Shown here one piece after another: positions 32,217 to 41,018 of a stretch of 64,000 bases of DNA; positions within the stretch are counted from its first letter, which is position 1; each line of letters starts with the position of its first letter. The notes under the pieces were generated by a model. That model did not search any database. It was not told where the DNA came from and saw only the letters and a program-made list of their open reading frames with translations. Source of the stretch: Ilyonectria destructans (Eukaryota > Ascomycota > Sordariomycetes > Hypocreales > Nectriaceae); NCBI GenBank assembly GCA_020740775.1, contig JAHEWK010000018.1, positions 620,001 to 684,000 on the forward strand, given 5' to 3'. The position numbers and the translations under genes were made by a program.

Positions 32217-33497
32217 ATGGCCACCATGAAAGCAGTTGGCGTTTCCGCCTATGGCCCTGTCGATAATTTCGAATCCCGCGACGTTCCACGACCTGGAAGT
32301 CCAGCCGGCCGAGATGTTTTGGTCAAGCAAGTATTTCAAACCCCATTCTAATATCCAGTTTCTAATAATATGGATAGAGTCGAAGCGTGCTCTGTTAATC
32401 CAATCGATACCAAGATACGGGCTGGAATATATGATGACGCGCCAGGTGAGGATTTCGTGTCGGCTTAAGTTTTCCCACTAACTGAGCAAGACTACTACAA
32501 GTTTGCCCCGAAAGGGTTTCACATCATCGGATACGATGGTGCTGGGACAGTGTTGGAGGTCGGGCCAGAATGCAAGCTTTTCAAACCTGGTGACGAAATC
32601 TCCTGGGTGGGCCATACAATTCGCCAGGGCAGCAATGCAGAGTATCAGCTGGTCAGCGAGTTCCACTGTGCTCATAAACCCAAGTCGCTTGACTTTGTCG
32701 AGGCAGCGAGCTTTGGATTGACTTTCGGAACGGCCTACCAGTCTCTCTATCACAGACTGGAGATTAAGCCCCGTGAGAATGTTGGCATTCTGATTGTAAG
32801 TCACCGCTATCACGATGGAGTGACTGGGATTTAGACGTCTAACGTTGCACGTTGGCTAGATCAACGGAGGAGGCGGAGTGGGAAGCGGTGCCATACAGCT
32901 TGCAAGAAACGTTCTGGAACTTCCAGTCGTGATTGCTACTGCGTCCCGGCAAGAAACGATGGACTATTGTAAGCGCATGGGTGCCACTCACGTTGTCAAT
33001 CACCGGGAAGATCTTGTCAAACAGATTGAAGCCTTGGAACTAAAGGTCCCGATCAAGTATGTTGCTTCGATAAATGTCATGGTTCATCACTGACCTTGCT
33101 GTTTCAATTTACTAGGTATGCCTACGTTCTAGCGAGGACTGAACAGTACGTTGATGCAATCGCCAAAATCTGCGCACCCTTTAGCAAGGTTTGCACAATT
33201 GTGCAAGCCGACATGAGTCTGTACGGAACCGAGTTCATGTCAAAGTCAATGACTTTTTCTTGGGATTGGCTGGGCTCTGCGGCCTATCATCGCACCAATG
33301 TGGAAGGATACCATGAGATGTTTGAGACACTCTCGCGTCTGATGGACGAGCGGAAGCTGGTTCCAACCCTTGGAAAGCGGTACAAATTGACTCTGGCTGG
33401 ACTAAAGGAAGCTCATCGGCAGATTGAGTCTCAGACAACGGTGGGCAAGGTAGGTCTGGGGGTGAATGAACCAGGCGATGGTTCTCCATTTGCTTAG
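32217..33497 (+). CDS. zinc-type MDR oxidoreductase (alcohol dehydrogenase/enoyl reductase-like)
   Basis: Exons 32217-32326, 32378-32445, 32491-32795, 32860-33056 and 33116-33497 join in frame to 353 residues. The N-terminal GroES-like domain shows Gly-Tyr-Asp-Gly-Ala-Gly-Thr-Val and Phe-Lys-Pro-Gly-Asp-Glu. The Rossmann loop is Ile-Asn-Gly-Gly-Gly-Gly-Val-Gly-Ser-Gly-Ala at the exon 3/4 join, followed by a Thr-Ala-Ser-Arg-Gln-Glu-Thr segment. Cys residues of the usual structural zinc loop are not apparent, so it is probably a zinc-free MDR (quinone oxidoreductase or enoyl reductase type) using NADPH. The first intron has a GC donor (GCAAGT), which is the only choice that gives Val-Lys-Val-Glu-Ala-Cys-Ser-Val-Asn-Pro. 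In a tailoring gene run it could act as a stand-alone enoyl reductase (inference). Met4 is an alternative start. Confidence 0.85.
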
Positions 33498-34204
33498 AGT
33501 TTGGGGATAAATGGCTTATCTATATATACGAATAAATAGAGGGTATTGACATATTTGAAATTATTCACTTTTCTTGCAGAAACCGCTGTGCATAAGCATT
33601 TGGGGTTGTTGTGAAATTATTTTGATTTGCCATTAGACGAGGATGCGTAACGAAGTAGATGGATGAAAGCTTTCAGTGTCTTCACCACATTGTGAGGCAA
33701 AGTGGTCCTCCTCTTGGTAAGTGCCGAAAAAGGTACATCTCCTATCCGGGCGTGCCGGCTCGAACACCCACTGGACGACACATACCGAAACTCGGGTGTG
33801 GCTGATGGAAGGAACAGTACGTAGTGCAGATCCCTCCCGGTGAAACCGGCGGGTGACGCAAGTGACTGTAACTGGCAGTCGACGTGACGAACGAGCTAAA
33901 ATAACTCGGTAGTAGGGTTACACCTGAGCGTGACCACGAAGTCGCTGGCCACTTACCGACGCCATTAATGTCCACCACGATCCACCTCGGTAAGGGAAGG
34001 GGGCCCCACGCGCCTCATTGATAATACTGTGTTAGATGGTGACTTCGGAGCTATATAAAGTTGAATTCATGTCCCAAAGTCCAGAACTTCTCACGTCTGA
34101 AGCTCTTTGATCTCATAACGCCTTGGTCAACATAACCGACCAACTTTCACGGATTCGACTACTATCCAAGTACACTTGTCAAACAAACGTTGCACGCTTC
34201 CACC
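33498..34204. other. intergenic region
   Basis: No gene found. TATATAAAG at 34052-34060 is a likely TATA box for the second NTF2-like gene, about 145 bases before its ATG. Confidence 0.4.
34052..34060 (+). promoter_or_regulatory. TATA box of the second NTF2-like gene
   Basis: TATATAAAG at a suitable distance (about 145 bases) upstream of the ATG at 34205. Confidence 0.4.
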
Positions 34205-34747
34205 ATGCCTCGAGTTGTCAGCCAAATTTCCGGCGCTCAGTGGGAGAAAGATGGCCCAACGACTCCCACTGGAAGATTCTTCAAGCAATATGCTGATGCC
34301 GTCGATTCGAGAGGCTACGATGCTGGCTCGGGCCTCAAGTTCTACTCGAAAGATGTCACCTTCCACAACCAAAATAATGCTGTGTATCACGGGGGTGATG
34401 AGATGTGGGCCTGGATGAAGAAACTCTTTGGAGTTTTTGAACGCATCCATCACGACTGGGTCCAAATCCTCGAGATCGAACGCGATGACGGCAGTAGCCA
34501 GATCTACAGCCAGAACGTTCGCAACCTCTGGCTTCGCGGAAACAAAGGAGAGAAGCCCACTGTTAGCATCCCGATGACTATGATTGCCATTATAGGGAAA
34601 AGCGACGATGGGAACACGCCCGAGGGCTTGCATTTCAAGGAGGTCTGGCTTTATTGGGATACTGCTCTTCTTTTACCATTTCTTCCGGAGGAAGCTGTTG
34701 TCTTTCAAACGTCAAACATTCTGCATTCCGGAGAGGAGGAGGCCTAG
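34205..34747 (+). CDS. NTF2/SnoaL-like protein, second copy
   Basis: Intronless, 180 residues from the ATG at 34205; the open frame extends a few codons upstream on a TTG but the ATG fits better. An N-terminal helix with Arg-Phe-Phe-Lys-Gln-Tyr-Ala-Asp, then Phe-Tyr-Ser-Lys-Asp-Val-Thr-Phe-His-Asn-Gln and Trp-Ala-Trp-Met are the pattern of fungal NTF2-like proteins of the SnoaL type. It is not an obvious duplicate of the protein at 28597, so the two may have separate roles. Its last three codons lie inside a 21-bp minisatellite, whose every unit carries a TAG in this frame. Function not known; a cyclase, isomerase or dehydratase role in the surrounding gene run is a guess. Confidence 0.72.
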   Translation: MPRVVSQISGAQWEKDGPTTPTGRFFKQYADAVDSRGYDAGSGLKFYSKDVTFHNQNNAVYHGGDEMWAWMKKLFGVFERIHHDWVQILEIERDDGSSQIYSQNVRNLWLRGNKGEKPTVSIPMTMIAIIGKSDDGNTPEGLHFKEVWLYWDTALLLPFLPEEAVVFQTSNILHSGEEEA

Positions 34748-34818
34748 TGCAGAGAGTAGGAGGTCTAGTGCAGGGAGGAGGAGGTCTAGTGCAGAGAGGA
34801 GGAGGTCTAGTGCGGCTC
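34735..34818. repeat. 21-bp minisatellite, four units
   Basis: Four adjacent 21-bp units (34735-34755, 34756-34776, 34777-34797, 34798-34818) with consensus GGAGGAGGTCTAGTGCAGAGA. The array begins inside the last codons of the NTF2-like gene and runs into its 3' flank. Confidence 0.9.
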
Positions 34819-35517
34819 GGGGAATTGAAGACGACTATACTATCATGGTAACATTTTGTGAAAGGATCTACTTGCTTAATCATGCTCGAGGCACAGACTG
34901 TCAATGCGCAACGATGCTGTCATCATGTAGGCTCGGTGTCCGTCACGCCGTAGTAGATACCGGTCAACGTGAACGGATCCTCTGGTTTTGTGAATGTAAC
35001 ATTTCGCTGAACTGCGGTAACGATTATTCCCGCGGAATTGTCTCAGGTTCGCTCTCGCACTTAAAATCGAGCGTGATAAAAACTGTCATGCTCGATGTGG
35101 AGACGTTGGTATCGGGTGCCGATGTGAGTGGACCTTGTCCCGGACTTCACCTCCGGAGTGGATCTTGGCCCCGAGTTGCCTCGGCTCGCTGGTGGGGCCC
35201 GGCATTTGCTCGTATGAGGAGTCTGGGAGGCGACACTTCGAACTCAGACTTGATTACTATACAGTATACTTGCAGCGGAATGAATTTGTCACCGTACCGT
35301 TTGTCTTTCACCGCATTGGCCTGGTCGATCCTCGTCTTTTGTCTCTTATTTCATCGATCCGAAGGGATTACTGAACATGCCTTCCTATCCCGAGATGGCA
35401 CTCAAGACTACTACGACGCATGCGAGTCTCGGCTATAATAATGCAACCTTTGACTATGCTTCATTGTGCCGACGCAATCATCACCCCAGACGCCGTCCCA
35501 AATACCGCACTTGAAAA
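34819..35517. other. intergenic region
   Basis: No gene seen; a 276-codon frame crossing 34608-35438 starts inside the previous gene and the repeat, so it is rejected. TATAATAA at 35434-35441 may be the TATA box for the metallo-hydrolase gene, about 84 bases upstream of its ATG. Confidence 0.4.
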
Positions 35518-36360
35518 ATGAGTCTTCAGTACAAAGTATTTTTCAGCAAGCGCGCTTCAGCCACGCGGACAGGGCCTGTTGGTCACGACAACCTAAAATG
35601 GGTTCCCACAACTTCTACTTTGATCTACGGTGTCAAGGATGCGGTACTCGTTGACGCTCAGTTGACGTCGGAAGCGTCCAACGAGCTTTTAGACTGGGTC
35701 ATTGCAAGTGGGCGCAATATCACACATGTATACGTCACTCATGCCCACGGTGATCATTTCTTCGGAAGCGCACCCATCCTGCAACAATTTCCGGACGCCG
35801 TCATGGTAGCGACGCCCGAAGTCGTGGCCAGAATGAAACTTGAAATTACGCCGGACCGCTTGACTGGCCTTTGGGAAAAGCTGTTCCCCAACCAGCTTCC
35901 CAAGTCCTTTAAAGTCGCGCAGCCACTTGATCAAGACCAATTTGAGCTGGAAGGCGAGAAGCTTGTAGTGGTCAGGACCGGCCATACAGACACCGATGAC
36001 ACGACAACGCTCTGGGTTCCTTCCATCAAACTTGCTGTGGTCGGCGATGCCGTCTATGCAAACACGCACCCGTACTTGGGAGAGTCGGGAGAGGCCTCGA
36101 AGAGAAACGAATGGATTGCGGCTCTGGACAAGATTGCCTCACTTGGACCTGAGCACGTAGTCGGCGGGCATAGCGATCCAAGCAAGGGGTTTAGACCCGA
36201 GGCAGTTCAGGAAACCAAGACATACTTACAGACATTTGAAAAGCTAAGTACTGAGACAAAGACGGCCGAGGAGCTGTATGGGCGCATGTTGGAGATATAC
36301 ACAGAGCACTTGAATCCTGGGTCTCTCTGGGCAGGTGCTATATTGGTCAAACAAACATAG
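35518..36360 (+). CDS. metallo-beta-lactamase-fold hydrolase
   Basis: An intronless gene for 280 residues. The first metal motif is Thr-His75-Ala-His77-Gly-Asp79-His80, further ligands are plausible in Thr-Gly-His-Thr-Asp (about residue 160), Gly-Asp-Ala-Val-Tyr (about residue 179) and Gly-Gly-His-Ser-Asp (about residue 222). All the zinc ligands of the fold therefore appear to be in place. The fold covers glyoxalase II, lactonases and the thioesterases that release some fungal polyketides, so a hydrolytic job is secure but the substrate is not. No signal peptide. It is co-directional with the NTF2-like gene and convergent with the next hydrolase. Confidence 0.85.
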   Translation: MSLQYKVFFSKRASATRTGPVGHDNLKWVPTTSTLIYGVKDAVLVDAQLTSEASNELLDWVIASGRNITHVYVTHAHGDHFFGSAPILQQFPDAVMVATPEVVARMKLEITPDRLTGLWEKLFPNQLPKSFKVAQPLDQDQFELEGEKLVVVRTGHTDTDDTTTLWVPSIKLAVVGDAVYANTHPYLGESGEASKRNEWIAALDKIASLGPEHVVGGHSDPSKGFRPEAVQETKTYLQTFEKLSTETKTAEELYGRMLEIYTEHLNPGSLWAGAILVKQT

Positions 36361-36726
36361 CTTAGTCCTGGGCATCTGACGAAACAAGTGGCCTACTGCA
36401 TCAATGATTGGGAAGGACTGGCTATTGAAGTAGGAAGATAGTACAATCATCTACCCGAATCTGTTCATCTAGGCTTCTGTTTGACGGCGTGAAATTGATT
36501 CATTGTTCAAGAGCATTGCAAGGTGTTGCTTAAAATTATAGATTAATAGTAACTTGGGTTCGCGGATTCTACAACTGGAGAGTAGCTTGTTAGCTAAGGC
36601 TTATAATCACAGGAGATCGCATCGATCGAGTTTGTAGACGCTCGTTTGTTAGTTGAAATGAATGGAGTTACATATTGTCTAATAACAGTGACAGCAGTCA
36701 TCTTAGGCGAGTTTTTAAATAGGAAA
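36361..36726. terminator. convergent 3' intergenic region
   Basis: The metallo-hydrolase and the second alpha/beta hydrolase end towards each other here. The sequence is AT-rich with no clear gene. Confidence 0.4.
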
Positions 36727-37833
36727 CTATCCAAGGCTTTCCACAAAGTTGACCACGTCATCTACCAAACGGTCAGCGTAACCAAGCATGAGAACTACGA
36801 ATAAAGTTAGTAACATATCCCGAGAAATGGAGGAGATTTAACAGACCGTGCCCACCACCTTCGTAGACCGTGAGTTGTGCCTTTGGCACCAGCTTTTTTA
36901 CGAGTTCTGCACTCGCTGCAAGAGGCACCCCGCCATCACTCCCACCGTGGATCAACAGAAAGGGGTGATCAAAGGTTTGCCCAAAGGCATGTATCTCATG
37001 TGATAAATCCTCGGAAGTGTAGATTTGGAGACACCGCTCGACCGCCATCGGGTCAGCGGCGAAGAAAATTCCCTCGTAAAAAGAGAGCTCTTTCTCCGAT
37101 ACCGAACCGGATGTTCCGACCCCAAAAGGACCATTGAAGCCATTCGCTATGAAATTTGGTCTGTCATTTCTCAACGAAGCGAGAGTCAAGTCCCAAACCT
37201 TCCTCGGCAGGGCATCGGGAAACTCTGGAGAGGCGACGGGATGAGGGAGACAAGTGCTAATCCAGACCATGCCCTATTACTTCGTTAGTCTACCTGTATC
37301 AAACACTTGACTCATATCAGGCATACACGGCAATTCGCCTTGACATAATCGCTCTTGGAGTGTGCAAGAAGCGCCTCGCCCGTGCCCATGCTCGTGGCAA
37401 CTAAGACGAATGGACCTGGCTGGAGTTTCTCTAACAGGTCCACCACGTCCTGCGCCAACACATCATAACCCATCCCGGCTCCAAAGGTATTGCCGGTCCA
37501 GTCACTTTTACCGAAGCCGCGCCTATCAGGTGCAATGCAACGGAACCTATAGGTCTCACAAAGCTTGAGCAACATCGAGTCGTACATGCGGGATGAGAGT
37601 GGCCATTGGTGGAGGAATACGAGTGTTAGGTTTTGTGCGGCTCGAGATTTTGCTTTTGCTTCAAAGGGAGGCGGCTTTTCCTCTGGACTGTAGCAACGAT
37701 AGAACAGTTCTGCTCCATCGGTGGAGCTGAAGTATCGAGGCATGTTGGGCTCTACCAGCGGAGTAATAGGCTTTGAAAGTAACAGTGATGGCGTAGAAGT
37801 GATGCGAGTTAGGTATCTGAGCCGGTGTAGCAA
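36727..37833 (-). CDS. alpha/beta hydrolase, second of the run
   Basis: Exons 37327-37833, 36847-37273 and 36727-36794 (minus strand) join in frame to 333 residues. Key sites: Phe-Leu-His-Gln-Trp-Pro near residue 75 for the oxyanion loop, an elbow Ala-Thr-Ser-Met-Gly-Thr-Gly near residue 150 (Thr in place of the first Gly), a Gly-Gly-Ser-Asp-Gly-Gly segment that supplies the acid, and Gly-Gly-Gly-His near the end. The last exon is only 68 bases but restores the usual final helix (Asp-Asp-Val-Val-Asn-Phe). The first 30 residues look like an organelle-targeting leader; Met31 is an alternative start. General hydrolase; substrate unknown. Confidence 0.78.
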
Positions 37834-40429
37834 GTAAAGATACTTTAACTTGGATTCTTTAAGACACCATTAGATGAACTGTTCATCCCGCATCCTTCCC
37901 TACATTTGGCTGACTAACGGGATGGCCACCGATGAAGCTTGATTAGTGTTTCAGATTACTATTCAAGGCTTTGAAGCATCCCCTGGATCCAATAAAGCTG
38001 TGGGGGGCCGAGGTCGGCGGCTACCCCGGACTTGATTAACAATCAGGATATCGTAGTATGTCGAGGATGGGAGGTAGGTGTGGGGTGCCGAGGCTCGCAG
38101 CTTTCCGCCCACTTTTCCTGAGTCAGTGTCCCTGGGATCGGCTTACTGTTTCAAGGAGGAGTCGTTGTCACTCTTTGATCGAGATACCTTAAGAGTAAAG
38201 CCGAAAGAGGCCAAGGCTGGTGAAGAAAAAGTCTCTGAAGGTGGTTGAGGTCATGACATCATAGAGGGCTCACGTAATATTAATATCCGATCTTACCTTC
38301 TTAGAGGGGCAGACTCGCTACCAATCGGGCTGTACTATCTATAGGCTTCTTCCTTCTTCATTCGTCTTTATTTCGAGCTTCTTTTCATGTGGTGTTTTAA
38401 TTTCGAAAACGAAATGCAATGAGGTGGAATACCAGATATGTGTTACCTTCGGAGACATGAGCAACGCTCTCATTGCCACGAAAGCCCACCGACAGCACAA
38501 CAACCACGCAATCGTGCCTTGTGTGAGGCTGGTACATCCCTTTGCCGTCAATCTCGATCAAAGTGCAAGTCGCGAGACGCAAATTTAAGTGCAAGTAATC
38601 AGATAGGCCCGTGCCAACGTCCTTCGGATTATGGTAAGATGTTATGAAGGCTATGTCCCAAATTATCATATTGTAGCTGGAGTGCTATACTGAACCTGGA
38701 GTGCTCGGAGCTAGTGGCTAGATGGTCCTTGATGTTAGCTTCGGCAAGAGGCATGTTTTGAAAGGCAAGGTCGATAGTGCTACCATAAGGGTTCGTGGGT
38801 ATATTGATAGTGTTCAGAAGCCTGAGGTCGTTATCTAACGCCAAGGAGGCAATGCCTTTACCATAATCTGCTGACCGGCCTGTTTATTATGTGTTGTGTT
38901 TTGCGTTGAAGTTTCCGCCACAAGGTAGCAGTCCGGGGCGGGCTAGTATACCAAGAGGTCTAACGCAATAGTATGATTTTGGTAGTAGAAGTTGACTATT
39001 GTAATGTTATTAACTATAAGCCACAGAATATCCTAGATTAGAAATAGCTATTTCTGATCTATAAAAAGCCTAATATCCTAGCGGATATATGTCGTGTCAA
39101 GTGCTTGAGTTATTCTAAATGTTGACTGGAGATAATGGATTGTATGCTGGGTGGGTTTTAGTTAGGTAGTGATAGTCTAATACTGCTGTCCTTAGTTTAT
39201 AGAGGAGGATAATATTAGGACGTTTGGAGTCGGCAAGTCCCAGGGCATATTCTCGGGCAAGGGGGACCTTTCCAATGTTAGCCTAGAAAGCTCAAAAAGT
39301 ATTATTGTCGTTTTTACATGCCTTTAAATGTCTAATCATTTAGGCTCGAAATGAGGACAATACGGTATTCTTGACGCGGCTGGGCTGGGGGGCAGGGAGC
39401 TTGATTGCTGTTACGATCTGCGGTTGTCCTGTTCTAGCTCTGGGCTGTGTTGCTGCAAGTTTGGGTTGCGTTGGCAGTACAATTCGACGCCTAGCCCCTG
39501 GGTGATATTTCTTTGTTCCCTCGTGAAGAGATGGAGCATGCCGTGCGTTCTTTTGGGGCGAACCGGGCACGTGGTAAAGTCTACGGTATGGGGTGGAGTG
39601 ATAGAAGTTGGTTGCCCCTGGAGACGTGGGGTCTGTTGTGGTCAATTTTGGCGAGTGAGAGTGGTATTCGTGGCAGAGGGAGCGGTTTAGTAGGGAGTGT
39701 TCGTTTGTTGCGAAGTTGGCGGTGATACTTCTCCACGACCGTACTTGATTATCTATTTACGTTTTGACTTATGCTCCTTGTCTTTGCTTCGGCTCTTAGC
39801 ACTTGGATTTTTTCGTTGCTTGTCGTGTTGCCTAGGTTATAAGGTTGCTTGCTGACTTGCTGATTTTGTAACTGCGACTCTTAACTGTATGGGTAAGAGG
39901 GACGAGCAGCGTGGCAGATTATTGGAGAAGACGAGAAGGGCTGTAGGTGATAATACTGGGACTTAACAGGGGCACCATCAGCTGGGCTCCTGATTGGATC
40001 AATGCAAGGAAGATAGGGTTCATTTGTTGCGAAGGATATAAGGGGGGGTATGCGGTCCCACAAGGGACGTTCGTCTTTTTGTGACATCATTGAATGAAAA
40101 TGAATTAGGAGGTGTAATTAATAAAACGGTGGTGTTTTCATGGAGTAACTGGGTAATCACAGGCATAGAATGGAAACAAATGGCCTAGCGACTATGGCCG
40201 TGGACGGTAAGTATAATGGCTGGGGGACGCGTTGTCCCAAATCCACAAGGGGGGAGCAATTCAAGTTATTATTCTTCGGCTGCATTACAGTTTGACTACA
40301 ATACACTATTCCTTCTAGCTTTCGGCTGGGTATATATTTCGAGACCGATAGTTGACTGCCTGATCAGTCTGAGTTGCTTAATAACGGCGTTGTATTTGAC
40401 TAGAGGGATTAGTCGGACTAATTAGACTT
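37834..40429. other. gene-poor, relic-rich zone
   Basis: Nothing intact was seen. It contains a LINE-like fragment (38650-38880, minus), several AT-rich patches (about 38980-39130) and frames at 39340-39750 that are Pro/Arg/Gly-biased with no recognisable family. It probably reflects old repeats. Confidence 0.4.
38650..38880 (-). mobile_element. fragment of a LINE-type (Tad-like) endonuclease region
   Basis: The minus strand encodes a run with Asp-Leu-Arg-Leu-Leu-Asn, then Pro-Thr-Asn-Pro-Tyr-Gly-Ser-Thr-Ile-Asp-Leu-Ala-Phe, and a later Ser-Ser-Glu-His. This matches the end of the endonuclease domain of fungal LINE elements, where a Gly-x-Thr-Ile-Asp-Leu block is followed by Ser-Asp-His. Only about 75 codons survive; no reverse transcriptase motif was found nearby. 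Confidence 0.45.
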
Positions 40430-40680
40430 CTACGGTGGCTTATATTGGCGGCAGCGGCATCTGGTGAAGGTATTGTAGAGCTGCAAGAGGGCCTTCATGT
40501 ATTCGTCATAGTCCTTCGAGTTGTCGACAGCGCAGGCGCGAATCGTGTTGACACCGAGGTCGGCAAGAATGTGGCCGAAATCCAGCACGTACCAGCGCAC
40601 TAACAGGTGTGATTTGAGGCAATGGAAAATAATAAAAGTGCGGCACCCGTAAGCTTGCGGCATCCCTATCAAATACCTTT
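40430..40680 (-). pseudogene. short relic of a GH72 glucanosyltransferase gene
   Basis: On the minus strand, about 25 residues read Leu-Gly-Val-Asn-Thr-Ile-Arg, then Ala-Val-Asp-Asn-Ser-Lys-Asp-Tyr-Asp-Glu-Tyr-Met-Lys-Ala-Leu. GH72 (Gas/Gel) enzymes have the same order (Leu-Gly-x-Asn-Thr-Ile-Arg-Val-Tyr, then Asp-x-Asp-Glu-Cys-Met). Sequence on either side is not family-like, and the conserved Cys is Tyr, so this is a decayed fragment. Confidence 0.45.
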
Positions 40681-40752
40681 CTGACACCCCCTCTGACTAG
40701 GGTCATGATATCGATCTATCAGAGGTTTCGTAATACAGGGTCATCCTTCAAC
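40681..40752. repeat. dispersed repeat, copy B
   Basis: About 72 bases match 17331-17404 in the same orientation. It lies between the GH72 relic and the kinase gene and inside an open frame that runs into the kinase from 40776, so that part of the frame is not thought to be coding. Confidence 0.7.
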
Positions 40753-41018
40753 AGAACACTAAATCCGTCATCGAATTGGCTGTACGCGATCCGACAACAG
40801 ATCAAGTGCGTCGTGGCGTCTGCCGTGCTGTCTATATGCATGCAGCTAGCTGGGTATGGGCCAAGTCTACGAGGCATAGAGCAATAATGCACCACCTGTC
40901 ATTGCATCCAGCTGAGCCTCAGGCTGATGTTCCGCCTGGATCATTTTGTCATGCTGATGACCAGGCAGGCCTCGCAGCTCATCGACCACGACACGAGGCA
41001 CCCGGGCATCATCTCGCG

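Noticed and set aside
34608..35438. 276-codon open frame after the second NTF2-like gene
   Set aside because: It starts inside the NTF2-like gene in another frame and runs through the minisatellite; no domain seen.
38397..38669. Minus-strand frame beside the LINE-like fragment as part of a reverse transcriptase
   Set aside because: No reverse transcriptase motif could be found in it; left unassigned.
40776..41018. N-terminal extension of the kinase frame
   Set aside because: Opens without ATG and borders the dispersed repeat; composition unlike the kinase part.
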